From NCBI GenBank assembly GCA_036426205.1, contig WSYH01000838.1:62001-126000 (forward strand): a stretch of 64,000 nucleotides of DNA, in the 5' to 3' direction. The DNA comes from Ascaphus truei (lineage: Eukaryota; Chordata; Amphibia; Anura; Ascaphidae). Positions 31,525-43,436 of this stretch are shown here, piece after piece. A model generated the notes under the pieces. It saw nothing but the letters and a program-made list of their open reading frames with translations. It was not told the DNA's origin and ran no database searches. How positions within the stretch are numbered: position 1 is the stretch's first letter; the number at the start of each line of letters is the position of its first letter. A program made the position numbers and the translations under genes.

Positions 31525-32790
31525 ACATTTGTGTTGAGGTGGCCTGGGGCCTGAAGAAGGAAACTAGAACAAACGTAGTAACAATATATAGCTAGAAAGT
31601 GACTAGTGCAGGGAACATTGAATGGGGGTGATGGCTCTGAGTGTGGAAGTAGCGCAGGTCTACGGGAATGTGCTGCAGGTTCATATGGTCCATTCCTGTC
31701 AGGCTTTGCGGCATGACATCACGGCGACATGGCAACACGCATCATAGCGTCATGTGACGTCACGTTGCCAACACTGCAGGAGGCGGCCCGCTGCGGAGAA
31801 GGTAAGAGGACATGCACACACACACTACCCAGACACCCCCACACCTCTGCCGGTCCGGGGGAACCCCGCGTTTCCTCCTCTTCCTGCTCCGGTTGGCGCC
31901 AGGATCCAGCTTCACGCCCGTAGAGGCGAGATGGAGATTGGGGGGGTGGGGGGCGCGCTCCCCTCTCCAGCTCCCCCCTCCGGTCGGGTGGAAGTTGGAT
32001 TCCGGCACTGACAGGGAGAGAAGAGGGAGCGGGGCCCACGGAGGTGCAGGGCCTAAGGCGGCCGCCATTCCCTAATGCCGGCCCTGCGCTGCATAAACCG
32101 GGAAACTAGGCCCTAACTGAGCCGCAGTTCAAGGGTTAATCTACGTGAAGCCTTTCTCAGCAGCATCTGTCACTGCGACTGTCTTCGAGAAAGGACAACT
32201 CGCTCAGCTGTTTGGTTGGAAAGCGGGAAGGTCAAGACTTTGACCTCTGTTGTGCGGTATCGGTTACACCACGATGCCGGTAGTACCCAGCAGGCCCCGT
32301 AATTTCCACATCCTTCTATAAATAACGCCACGGGCAGCGTGCAAGGCGCATCTTGCATTTCTATGATGTTTTGTGCCAAACTGGCTAAAAATACATCTCA
32401 GATGGCTACGATGTCACTATACACTGCACGTGAAATTCATTTATTTAATAGTACCACGGGAAATAAAAGAGCATATAAAACGATATTTATTTTCTGCGCT
32501 CTATGTAGACATGTTACCTTTGTGAGCACCTGTGTGGCCAGAATGGCAGCAAACGTGTTAAACTGGATATCGTGTTGGAACATGTAGGGCTGTATTTACT
32601 AAGCGGTGCTAATTCGTAAGGCATCTCATGGTCCGTTCACATCAACGGGCTGTAAGGTGTCTTAAGTCTTTGTGTCGATTAGAAAATATAGCTAACAGTG
32701 ACTTAAAGGGGCACGAAATTCGGCTTCCTTAGGAAGAGCTCATCACTCTTGAAATGTTCACTTATTTGCCTTTTGTGTAAAAATAAGCAC
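31525..32790. other. Unassigned, partly CpG-rich
   Basis: Around 31700-32070 CpG and C-rich words (ACGTGACGTC-like, CCGGTCCGGGGG) suggest a decayed CpG-rich MITE or island. A TTACTAAGC foldback fragment follows near 32590-32670. Confidence 0.4.
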
Positions 32791-32799
32791 TTTTCTATT

Positions 32800-33060
32800 T
32801 TCTCCAGGCCCATTTAATTGAAACGCAATCTGGTCATTACGCGTCTTCCCCGTTATATTTTGAACCTAATTATCCTGTCTTCATTAGCCGCAGCGAAACA
32901 AACCAAGCGCTCACGCCTGGATCAATAAATTCTACCTGAATATTCAACGCTCTTATCGCAAAAGATATTACATAAAGATAATAAAAACCCTCCAGAGTAT
33001 TAGCTTCCAATTTGGCAACTATTTTTTTTATTACATTTAAATGGTTAAAATCATATTTTA
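32800..33060. promoter_or_regulatory. Candidate conserved non-coding element
   Basis: Unique-looking sequence with TTTAATTGAAACGC, CTAATTATCC and CATTAGCCGC. There is no repeat character or ORF. Confidence 0.22.
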
Positions 33061-33269
33061 ACCCTTCCCGTCATGGTTTATGTCTTGAAATCTATATATC
33101 CAAATACAAAGTAAGGACGATGATCATTTTCCACCAGGTCTGAAAGGGTTAAAAGACTCATAGTTGTCTGATTTTCACATGGGTTTCTAGTCACTTGCTG
33201 TATGTTTAACCCATTGAGCGCGCCTCGGGCATTAGGTGACTTTGCTCCTAGGAAGGAATGCCCCTTTAA

Positions 33270-33639
33270 AGAGGCAAACCAAGCGCTTTTTTTTTTTTTT
33301 GACCCCCTGCATCCGGAGATACTGACCTCTCCGGCTGAGTACCTGGGTTCACATAATGGCCGCTTTTCCAAGCTCCCACACCCTGTGGGCCAATAGGAAG
33401 CTGTGACATCATCCAGTGCGGATTCCTATAGGTCTGCTTGACGCAGCTATAAAAGCAGAGAGATCACCGCCCCCCCCCCCCCCCCCCCCACCCCCTACGG
33501 ATCTCTATCTCCGGAAGCAGGGGGTCCCCAGAGCTGAAATGAATGGGGTTCAACACAGGAGACCCCCTGCTTCAAGTCTATGTAAAAAAAAAAATATATA
33601 TAATAATAAATGTAAAAATAAGGTGCTTGGATTGCTCCT
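33270..33639. mobile_element. TTAA-type MITE with internal GCAGGGGGTC inverted repeat and poly-C tract
   Basis: TTAA lies on both sides. The termini are AGAGGCAAACCAAGC and the inverse of AGGAGCAATCCAAGC. The core resembles the copy at 31115-31519 (CCAATAGGAAGCTGTGAC). A poly-C run of about 20 bases occurs inside. Confidence 0.72.
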
Positions 33640-33721
33640 TTAAAGTGGCCAAATATTGATAAGACAAAATTGTTTAATTTAGGAGACACTGACATCTAAC
33701 TTTTGACACCAATCTCATAGC

Positions 33722-33780
33722 TGCGGTGAGGAACGGCGAGGAACGGCGAGGAACGGCGGGGAACAGCGAGGAACGGCTGG
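33722..33780. repeat. 10-bp tandem repeat (GAGGAACGGC)
   Basis: About six copies of GAGGAACGGC with single-base changes. Confidence 0.9.
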
Positions 33781-33869
33781 TAAACTGTGTGTTGAAGTAA
33801 GATGCACATTTTGATCCCAATATAACTGCAATTTAACTACTCGCCTAGCCCTTCCTCTATCATCTACCC

Positions 33870-34047
33870 AAGGGGGGAGCCAGCACCAGTCCTCAAGGGC
33901 TACCAAGAGGTCAGGTTTTCAGGATATCCCTGCTTCAGCACAGTCACCTGTGCTGAAGCCACTGATTGAGCTACCTGTGCTGAAGCAGGGATATTCTGAA
34001 AACCTGTCCTGTTGGTAGCCCTTGAGGACTGGAGTTGGCCGCCCCTG
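33870..34047. mobile_element. hAT-type foldback MITE with perfect 8-bp target duplication
   Basis: ATCTACCC is present exactly on both sides (33862-33869 and 34048-34055). The arms mirror each other from CCAGTCCTCAAGGGCTACCA to TGGTAGCCCTTGAGGACTGG. It is one of the two cleanest copies of this family here. Confidence 0.88.
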
Positions 34048-34055
34048 ATCTACCC

Positions 34056-36090
34056 AATGCACATAGCAAAGTGCATTCTTACATTGTCTGTTAATTGACC
34101 AATTAGGAAAGGCGACAGGATAAGGGGGAGATAAGGTACTATGGACCGTGAACCCCACCATGAATTTCAGGTTGCAAAGTTCATGGCTTCTTAATCAATG
34201 ACCTACCTGTAACCTGTGTAACCTACTCATGAATTCTCTTGGGTTCTCCATACAACTGCCCCTTTATTAAGACACCTAATGGCTCTACAAGACCCCTTAC
34301 CCGAAACGTTACACCCCCTGGTGTAAAGTCTCTTTCAGCGCAGGTAGGTGGCTCTTATGGCCCAGTAAGTATGGCCCAGGATGCTAGAATTGTCTTAACT
34401 AATGTAGTGTAAAGCAATCCGAAAAACGGACAACACTGCTAATTGGGAATTCCAGCAACAGAGGGGTTAATATGTTTTAAGGGTAAGTGATTTCCAGTGT
34501 AATGGGATATTTTGTATGTGCTTTCCGCTGTAGGAATGCGCTCAGCATTGACATGCTCGTGAAACAAATGTCCATTAGGTGGAGGGATGAGGTCTCGCCA
34601 AAGCACTGTGTGGTTTCTCAATTGATTAACTGATGAAATCTTATCTAAAATCTTTTTATTTTACGCTATTATGGACACCAAGGGAGAACAGTGAAGTCCA
34701 ATTTGGCGTGGGTTTGTTAATGCACATTGCCCACTGGAAAGGGCCTTCAAGTTATCAGAAAAGATTTTAATTCCTATTACCCGCTATTTTGTGTCAAGTT
34801 ACCAGTAATTGAAAAAAATTTCATTTGTTATGAGGTTACATATTGATACTTTGTATCAAGTTCACAAGCCTTTTCTTTAATCTTCACTTATTAGCTTATT
34901 TCCTCTATTGGGTGCATGGGTTCATCTAGAAGTGCCAACAAGGGTAAACCATTCCGCCATTGTGATGATAGTGTAGACACTTAGAATGTGGCTGTTAAAC
35001 TGAATCTATATTTCCCCACATGTGGGAGGGGCGGAATCCAAATGGAGCCCAATCAATTGAGAGCTTTTCAACCTAAACCATTATGGGATTTCATTAGCGG
35101 TATAATAAATGTTCCTGTTTGCGTTATTTAGGAGGCTTACACTTACAATGATGGGTCCGGGCAGGCACCTCTCTCGTGCCCAGTTCTTAAAAATAGCATG
35201 ATGATGTATATCGACTCCACGCGACCAACACAATGTTCAGCCGTGAAGGTGAGGTTTATTATGTGGAAATATCCCGCTTTGCGGTCCTGGTCCCTTGGTT
35301 CGCAGCCCGGAGAATTCGATACTTAACCACCTTGGAGTTCAGTCCCTGGTGCAAGAATTAAGAGCAGTTTGTAGTAAATAAAAGGGACACCTTTCTGCTC
35401 GTGAAGAGAGCAGATTGGCCTGTTTCTGTTTTACCACCTGGTAGGTTCTGGTCTTAAAAGCATACATTAAGAGCCATGTTTACCAAGTAGTGCTAATCCA
35501 TGAAACACCCCATGTCACTTCCCTTGATCAAAAGCATAGTTAAAAGAGTGTCCAAAAATATATATTTTGACCATTTGAGGAGGACTTGGTCATTGAGGCT
35601 CATGTTTACGAAACGGTGCTATTCTAGAAGACACCTTCCAGCTCCTGAAGACACTGTCCAAGCCATTCAAGTGCAAGACTTACAAGATGTCCTCAGCCAC
35701 TGGAAGGTGTAGTCTGAAAATAGCCCGGCTTTGTAAGTATGAGGCAGTATGACTGAACCAGGTGAGCTAAGACCTCCAACCGCCCCCCTCCCACCAAACG
35801 TAATGTTTCAGTAACACTACCATTCAATAGCTTTATGGAGTACGCAGCTTTGTAAATATGTATGTGTATCTTTATTTATGTAGCGCCATACTGTACATGT
35901 ACATAGCGCTTTTTTTTTAAAGCTTCTTTTGTGGTATATTAGCAAACATTTGTCAAAGCTACACCAGGAAAGATTATGAAATAATAGACCGTGTGGGGAT
36001 CAGTCCATGGGGCGCCCATCAAGACATCGGAGTCCCACTATTATTGGGCTACAGAGAACTGCCTCAGGTCGGACGGCAGAGCTCCCCTTA
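34056..36090. other. Unassigned, with an AAGACACC foldback fragment
   Basis: CGAAACGGTGCTATTCTAGA to CACTGGAAGGTGTAGTC (35610-35715) is a fragment of the AAGACACC foldback family. The rest is unassigned unique-looking DNA. Confidence 0.5.
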
Positions 36091-36094
36091 GACT

Positions 36095-36145
36095 GGGACC
36101 ATGGACTGGGACCATGGACTGGGACCATGGACTGGGACCATGGAG
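36095..36145. repeat. 13-bp tandem repeat (GACTGGGACCATG)
   Basis: Four perfect head-to-tail copies. Confidence 0.95.
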
Positions 36146-36149
36146 AACC

Positions 36150-38385
36150 TGTTTGCATCAGCGCTGGAAATGCAGTAAGGAGGAGAGGGGGGTTCACATA
36201 ACGATGTTCTCTTCTTCCTCTTGGAAGTGTTGGAATTGGAGAGTGGAACCGGCAAGACTAAAAAAAACTCCTATGTCACTTGCTCGGACACGTGAATGCC
36301 GCAGGCTCGTCATCTAGAGACAAGTGTGGAGAGGGAGATTTTAGTTTTTGCTATTTGCAAACAATGTGGGGATGCAGGCGGCTGAGAGGGATGTGGGAGA
36401 CTGAGCCCCAAACTGGGAGTCTCCCTCCTAAATAGGGAGGGCTGGCATATGTGGGATCATGGGAAGAAACTATGAGATTCACACACATTCAAGTGTATCC
36501 CCAGATTAATCTAAAATGTTTGTTTCAGACCTAAAATTTTATACCTAATTTTGGTTTGATCTTGTGAGAGAAACTGCAGGTGTGATCGGCCTGTAGGGCT
36601 GTGTCCTCCTGGCAGTCATTTGTCACCTGAGGTCTTGGAAGTGGACAATTGTTCAACTTCTGTAACCCTCCTTTCCCGAAGCCAAAGGAGTATACATCAG
36701 ATTGACTATATATACATGGCAGTGCTTAGTCTCTTATACTGTACCTGTTCAGGGGGCTGGGTAGGTGCAGGCTGTGCGTGGGTGCTTGAATGTAACAAGG
36801 ATGGGCGCCAGGAACTTTTATTCAACTTTTAGTGATAAATTGAATATCCGTCAACAATGCTTCCCATACATTGCCATACTTCACCGACTGGTAAATTGTG
36901 GCAAATAATAATATTCAGGACTTCATCCCCTTTGCAGCTCTCACCCCGACACTAGGGAGGTACTGGACTTATCTGGGCTTCATCCCGTGTATATCGCTCT
37001 CTTACGCTGGGGAGGTACTTGGCTAGTTACCAGCAGTAAGGGTTAATCGTGTCATCTCTTGGATAGACTTAGTGATGCCCCATGTTATATGGACCTCTCT
37101 GGAATACACTTCTGGTTGGTAAATTAGGAACCCGCTACTGTGTACTGCATACATCTTCCATACCTACCTGATCAGGATTGTACTGGGGACCTTCTGGTTG
37201 GGCTGATCCAAACATACTCTGGAGTTGCTAACACTGAGATCTCCTTACTAAAAGCATGCGTCCTCCCGTTCAATAGTGAGAACAATTTCAGACCCGTACT
37301 ACTGGCGCTTACTTACAGGGTTTACGTTCCTTAACTGAAAACAAATGGTGACACGACACATCGTAATACATTTAGCTGTAGAACCACAGAAATGTTTCCC
37401 CGATAAGGGCAAACACATTTAGCTGTACACACAAACCTATTTACAGGACTCACAGTGAGGCCCCCAGTCTGAACTCTGAAGAACTGGTTTCTAGAGCATT
37501 GGGTGGAGCTATATATATCCTTCTATCTCCCTATGGTGACATCACAGGTCACGAGACATACTGGAGAGTAGCAATACCTTCTGCATAGTCATTCTACATG
37601 ACATGATGGGGAGGGGAGTGACCTGAGTGACCCCACACAGTTAACCCATTAAGGCTGTTAACCATTTAACTGAATTAGTAGTCCCAAAGGGGGGACTACA
37701 CCACATGTTATCAAGAAGTGTAAAATACTTAATAACTCTCTCCCTGTTGTTAACAGATATGTGGCACTAACACCATCATATTCCAGGTAACCTCTTGGCC
37801 ATTCACATGTTACATGTAATGGGCCCCCCTTGGTGACCTTGAGAGCGAGGTCGAGTTTCTACTATTTGTCCTCGTGGCGTTTTAGTAATTCCTGCGCTGT
37901 GACGCCAGGTTCATGGACTTATACATAACGTCACCGAGACTTGTTCTGCGCAGACAGTGTTTATTTTACATTCCTGCTCCCCTGTAAGGATGTCTTAAAC
38001 AATACAGTGGTTGTTCTGGGACTTCTTGAGGAAATACAGCAATTCCCTAATTGCTTAATTAAGTTGATTACTGGCAACTCACAGAACAGTCCCAAAGGTT
38101 AACCCCCTGCCTGCTGGAGGAGGGCAACTATCTTGTTGCTAGTTAACACCCTGGTAGTCATAATGCACACAGAATGTAACCTTTTAATGGCTGTATCGTG
38201 ACATCTTACTAAAAGGGTCAATCCCTCCAAGGAACACGTGACCTAAAGGCAGTGACATATTGAAGTTTTTTCCCCTGTAAAGTTAGTTTATAGGCATTTT
38301 ACAAAGTTCTCCTCCTTAACTTTCAGGTTCTCCACTCATCTGCTCCTCCCTACATATCAGCTTCGATCTCTCGCTGTGCCCCAGC
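36150..38385. other. No feature recognised
   Basis: About 2.2 kb without repeat periodicity or coding character. GACTAC-type inverted words at about 37680-37705 (TAGTCCC/GGGACTA) form a small hairpin. Confidence 0.45.
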
Positions 38386-38390
38386 TCGCA

Positions 38391-38925
38391 GGGCCGGATT
38401 ACCCAATGGGCAGACTATGCGCGTGCTCAGGACCCCAGCAAAGCAGGGCCGGATTACCCAAAGGGCAGACTAAGCACGTGCTCAGGGCCCCAACTCGCAG
38501 GGCTGGATTACCCAAAGGGCAGACTACGCGCGTGCTCAGGACCCCAGCAAAGCAGGGCCGGATTACCCAAAGGGCAGACTACGCGCGTGCTCAGGACCCC
38601 AGCAAAGCAGGGCCGGATTACCCAAAGGGCAGACTAAGCGCGTGCTCAGGACCCCAGCAAAGCAGGGCCGGATTACCCAAAGGGCAGACTAAGCGCGTGC
38701 TCAGGACCCCAGCAAAGCAGGGCCGGATTACCCAAAGGGCAGACTAAGCGCGTGCTCAGGACTCCAGCAAAGCAGGGCCGGATTACCCAAAGGGCAGACT
38801 ACGCGCGTGCTCAGGACCCCAGCAAATCAGGGCCGGATTACCCAAAGGGCAGACTAAGCGCGTGCTCAGGACCCCAGCAAAGCAGGGCCGGATTACCCAA
38901 AGGGCAGACTAAGCACGTGCTCAGT
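38391..38925. repeat. 55-bp minisatellite (GGGCCGGATTACCCAAAGGG)
   Basis: About ten units of GGGCCGGATTACCCAAAGGG, CAGACTAAGCGCGTGCTC and AGGACCCCAGCAAAGCA. Units are nearly identical, with C/A and T/C variants shared between neighbours. The 55-bp period cycles through three frames, all open, which explains the open frames without any gene. Confidence 0.92.
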
Positions 38926-38984
38926 TCTACCCATAACCGTCTCCTTTCCACCCCTTTCACCTCTACTGCTCTGTCACGTTACTC

Positions 38985-39910
38985 CCTTTCCCCTCCACTG
39001 CCCCTTACCTGTGGGACTCCCTCACACTTCAGTGTATGCCGAGCCCTTCTCTCCTCACTGCCCCTTACCTGTGGGACTCCCTTACACTCAGTGACGCCGC
39101 AGAGCACCTTCTCTCCCTCACTGCCCCTTACCTGTGGGACTCCCTCACACTCAGTGTATGCGCAGCCCCTTTCTCCCTCACTGCCCCTTACCTGTGGGAC
39201 TCCCTCACACTCAGGTATGCCGAGCACCTTCTCTCCCTCACTGCCCTTTACCTGTGGGACTCCCTCACACTCGTGTATTGCCGCAGCACCTTCTCTCCTC
39301 AACTGCCCTTACCTGTGGGACTCCCTCACACTCAGTGTACGCCGAGCACCTTCTCTCCCTCACTGCCCCTTACCTGTGGGATCCCTCACACTCAGTATTA
39401 CAACCAGCACCTTCTCTCCCTCACTTGCCCCTTACCTGTGGGACTCCCTCACACTGCAGTGTACGCCGAGCACCTTCTTCTCACTGCCCCTTACCTGGGG
39501 ACTCCCTCACATCAGTAGTACACCCAGCCACGCCTTCTCTCCCCTCCCACTGCCCCTTACCTGCGGGACTCCTCACACTCAGTATACGCCAGGCCCTTCT
39601 CTCCCTCACTGCCCCTTACGGGGACTCCCCTCCACACTCAGTATACGCCAAGCACGTTCTCTCCCTCACTGCCCCTTACCTGCGGGACTCTCTCACACTC
39701 AGTATATGCCGAGCACCTTCTCTCCCTCACTGCCCCTTACCTGCGGGACTCCCTCACACTCAGTATACGCCAGGCACCTTCTCTCCCTCACTGCCCCTTA
39801 CCTGTGGGACTCCCTCACACTCAGTATACGCCAAGCACGTTCTCTCCCTCACTGCCCCTTACCTGTGGGACTCCCTCACACTCAGTATATGCCAAGCACC
39901 TTCTCTCCCC
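38985..39910. repeat. About 60-bp minisatellite derived from LINE ORF2 coding sequence
   Basis: About 15 units of CTCACTGCCCCTTACCTGTG, GGACTCCCTCACACTCAGT and ATACGCCAAGCACCTTCTCT. Units in the left half carry more indels than those on the right. The last unit flows directly into LINE sequence, so the unit is a duplicated piece of the LINE's own C-terminal coding region. Confidence 0.9.
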
Positions 39911-40086
39911 AACTTCAAGACAAACCTTAAATCTCACCTCTTAAATGAAGCATCCCAAAAGCCCAGACTCATGGCTACTGCCCCACACCCACAGTTACTT
40001 CTACCACCCATTGTGGCCAAGCGCTGCCATCTCCTGCACTTATTCCCTCACCTGCTGTCTCTGTAAGTCTCCCAACATACCACTTA

Positions 40087-40373
40087 CGCTGCGTCCCCGC
40101 TAGCGCTGAGCAGGCGACGCTTGCCGCTTTTACTTACATATATCTATATATGTAAGTCCCCACTCACGCGGGCACCCACGCTCACCCACGCTTGGCGCTT
40201 GGGTAAACAAAAAAAAATTAACGTTCGAGCGCACTCAACCTGCCCGCAATGCCCCCCCCCCCCCCCCACGCGTGCTTCCGAAATAGCAAGGACACCCGGC
40301 GCTCATGCTTGGAGAGCTGGTGACATCACCGCCGTCAAGCATGAGCGCGGTCAGCGCTAGCGGGGCCGCAGCC
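40087..40373. mobile_element. Harbinger-like MITE (TTA target duplication) nested in a LINE 3' end
   Basis: The termini CGCTGCGTCCCCGCTAGCGC and the inverse of GCGCTAGCGGGGCCGCAGCC are flanked by TTA. The LINE reads ACATACCACTTA on the left and TTAGATTGTAAACTCT on the right, rejoining seamlessly with one TTA. Confidence 0.82.
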
Positions 40374-40509
40374 TTAGATTGTAAACTCTACGGGACAGGA
40401 ATTTCCTTTCCTATTGTCTGACTTTGTTGCACTTATTGGATTATAATTCCCTGTATTGTCTTTGCGAAGCGCTGAGTACACCGTGAGTGCTATATAAATA
40501 ACGACAAAC

Positions 40510-41035
40510 ATACTGTACACCTTTAGTGTTTTGAAGTGACATATTTTCGGAGGTGATCTTGGAACGCAGCGCAGGTAGACGCAGCGGTTTTCTAACCGAA
40601 TTCCCAAGTAGGAAACAAAGCCGGTATTGTGTATTAATCAGAATGAAACCCAGAATCCTTTTCAAAGCCACAAAAATCTATCACGGTTCCAAAAATGTCA
40701 ACTATTTTATATTTTTAGAAATGGCATATTTTGAGTTGAAATATTATTCTTTGCAGCCGCGGCTTTTCAATGACATTTGAATATTATGTATGTTTCCGTT
40801 GTAAATGTCCCCTGGGTACTCTGGTATAATGGGTAGAACAGAGCATTTCGGTAAGTTCTGTGCCAGTATTGTAAAATATTGCCGGTGAGAGAATATACAG
40901 GGATTCAATTTTACGTTCAAAGAACAGGACTCCATCCACATCCTTTTAAAACCACATATGTAAATCTTAAGTGGGTGACATTACTACCACAAGGTTCAGG
41001 TTACAAAGCACCGCAAACTAAAATACCCCTTGTGA
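40510..41035. other. No feature recognised
   Basis: No support for any of the short open frames. Confidence 0.55.
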
Positions 41036-41176
41036 GCACATTCACATGTTTCAGTTCTGCAACGCTGCCTTTCCCCATTATCTCTTAGCAAACCGTGCTT
41101 CCACTGCAGCCAGGGATTCTGGGTAATGTCAAGAAGTAAAGTGTGACACACTGTGTCCATTTGCATTGTAGCCTAA

Positions 41177-41521
41177 GGCTGCGTCCCCCGTGCCGCGGAC
41201 CGCGCTCACGCTTGAGAGCGTTGACGTCACCAACTCTCCAAGCATGAGCGTTTGGCTGTCCGGCAACATTTTGGGGAAGCGCGAGCGGGGGAGAGGGGGG
41301 CGTGGCTGCGGGCGTGGCCGAGCAGTAACTGGCGCTGATTGGCTGAGGAGGTCATGTGACCCTTCAGCACGCCTCAAACACAATTGTATCTGTCTCGGCA
41401 ATCGCCTAGCGCCCGCGAGCGTACGTGCACGGGCGCGCGCACCACATGAGCATGGCCGGGCAGATTAAAATGGATTGTGCTGACCGCGCTAAGCGCAGTC
41501 GGCGGCAGCGTCGACGCAGCC
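41177..41521. mobile_element. Harbinger-like MITE (TAA target duplication)
   Basis: GGCTGCGTCCCCCGTGCCGC and the inverse of GGCTGCGTCGACGCTGCCGC form the terminal repeats between two TAA copies. The host on both sides is the CTGGGTAATG / CCTGTCTGAGAC repeat. Confidence 0.8.
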
Positions 41522-41644
41522 TAAGAGGTAATGGGGAAATGTGGGATGCAGACCTGTCTGAGACACGCAAATCCCCCCCACACGTGGTATTTTTATTTGC
41601 GGCCCCGTGTAGGGTTTTTGGCCCTTTTTTTTACCTTTTTTACC

Positions 41645-43310
41645 CCCCATAACTTTTTTAAGGTCAGGTTGCAAAGTGTAAATATTTGACGACAGAATTT
41701 GCTGGGGTACACAGATAATAATAGTCTTTCTTCACAGACGGTTTACTCAAATTAATTAAATGAACCACACAAACGTTTACCAAAACAAAGAGGTTATTTT
41801 TAAGCAGCAGCTTTTTGCCTTTACAGTTGTTATTTTCCTTTATTTTATTATAATACCAACAATGGAATCAGACCTGTGATTTTACAACGTATGTATAATT
41901 GTATTTATATTGCGCCAACAGTTTAAACAGCGCCTTACGAAATAGCATGGATGCTTTCTAACATCGGACATATTCATTAGAGAGGTACAGTACACATTTG
42001 TTTGCAGGCGTAAAAGAATTTGACGAATTTTGACCCTCTAAGATTACTTAGATCCCAATATGTTCGCTTAACGTCCAAAATCCATTAGCATTGCATTATC
42101 GCCTAATATTGTTTGCTTATGCTTTCGAGACTCGATGAAAAGTTATACAAATCTTTATTTTGTCACTTTAAACAAGCGAAATAGCGAATTTTGAACAATT
42201 TGGGCACTTTCACTAGGGAAGCAGTTTTTATTTTTAAAGCTCCCTTGAACCGGCGGAGATCTGAATCCCAACAGATTTGCACGTTACCAATGTGCTAGGA
42301 GTAGACCAATGACAAGCTCAGAACCTGGTTCAATTCCCGGTGTCGGCTGCTTGCGACCTTGGGCAAGTCACTTTATCTCCCTGTGCCTCAGGCATCAAAC
42401 ACATAGATTGTAAGCTCTATGGGGCAGGGACTGTGCCTGTAACATTCCTATGTGCTGCGTACCGCGCGCTGTGCTGTAACTGTGACGTGCTGTGTGTCTC
42501 ATTGGAAGAAAAGCGCTATATGAAAACAGCGTCCATTTTACCAGAGTACCCTGTGGGATTATGGCTTTAACCCATTCAGTCCTGCAAAGGCCAACAAGGC
42601 AGCGAAACGCACGCTTTCCAGTCTACTCTGGCAGGTTTTTCCAGTAAAGGTTTCATTTCTATTAACCTGATACACGTTTAACCAAAACCATGTTTATATA
42701 CGGACTTCAGTGAAATCATAGCATGTTTTTAAGCAGAGTCATTGCTCTTTTAAAAAAGGTTCCCAAACGTATCTGTGGTTGGCAGTGCCTCTATCCCGAA
42801 TGCTTCTACCTCTTGGTTCCAAGCCAGCGTTGACTCAAGGCTGCAAAGGTTATGGTTGCAATGAGCCACCTGCTCAGTCCACGAGCTTAGTCCCTAATAT
42901 AAACACACTTTGTTAAAGCCTTACATGGTTTGTATTGCATATCCATTTAAACTTTGAATAAGTGGTAGCATTTAAGTATTAGGTAACAAAAGGAAGTGCT
43001 TCACCATCAACTGTAGCACCCAGGAATGGATACAATGTCCATACTTACTGTTATAAATGAGTAACCTTTTTATTGTAGTATTGATGCTTTCATCTCGGTA
43101 TTCAGTTCTGTCAACCATACTCTCCTCCCAAATGTTAGTTTAACGATAATAACCTTAAGAGCATCTCAGCTATCCTACAAGATTTCAAGATTATTAACAC
43201 TTAGCACTAAACAGCAGTCCCAACAAAGTGAACCAATGGAGATATGTTTCATGGGTTAAATCTAGATGATTGACCCCCCCTATTTAAGTACTTTTATTAT
43301 ATTTTAAACA
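41645..43310. other. Unassigned apart from the L2-like copy
   Basis: AT-rich sequence with (TTC/GAA)-type words near 42010-42210 resembling the TTCGCTTTTT repeat family. No gene is visible. Confidence 0.5.
42320..42510 (-). mobile_element. L2/MIR-like retroposon copy
   Basis: The complement carries the same words as the copy at 4470. On the top strand they appear as GGTTCAATTCCCGGTGTCGG, CTTGGGCAAGTCACTTTATC and AGATTGTAAGCTCTATGGGG. Confidence 0.7.
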
Positions 43311-43312
43311 TT

Positions 43313-43436
43313 TAGGGTCATGTCTGCTAAGCTTTGCAATGCTAGAAGACACCTTCCAGCTCTGGAAGACAACGTAAGGGGGGCATTCAAGTTAGTGGAA
43401 GGTGTCTTATAGCACCACTTAGCAGGTATAGACTAT
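43313..43436. mobile_element. Small foldback element (AAGACACCTTCCAGC family)
   Basis: CTGCTAAGC, AGAAGACACCTTCCA and the mirrored TGGAAGGTGTCTTATAGCAC, CTTAGCAGG make a hairpin of about 120 bp. Fragments of the same family occur near 2350-2450, 6895-6960, 11800-11870, 15490-15610, 16170-16280, 32590-32670 and 35600-35720. Confidence 0.6.

Larger units (their letters stand above)
38925..40505 (+). mobile_element. LINE 3' end: ORF2 C-terminus (amplified) plus 3' UTR
   Basis: The left end reads NRLLSTPFTSTALSRYS and the right end of the coding part LPNFKTNLKSHLLNEASQ. Together with APYLWDSLTLSIRQAPS in one minisatellite unit these are typical of LINE ORF2 tails (LWNSLP..IR.APSL..FKS.LKTHL). 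The 3' UTR GATTGTAAACTCTACGGG to GTGCTATATAAATAA follows, split by a Harbinger-like MITE. Confidence 0.72.

Noticed and set aside
34290..34330. ACCCGAAACGTTACACC as a hammerhead remnant
   Set aside because: Stem II and core are absent; only the GAAACG word matches.
37880..38320. LTR of an endogenous retrovirus
   Set aside because: No paired copy, no TG...CA ends with short duplication, and no gag, pol or env frame in the window.
38752..40066. 392- and 310-codon open frames
   Set aside because: They arise from two tandem arrays; the recognisable part is an amplified LINE ORF2 tail, not a host gene.
42590..42620. GCAGCGAAACGCACGC as another hammerhead
   Set aside because: No CTGANGA core or supporting stems could be placed.
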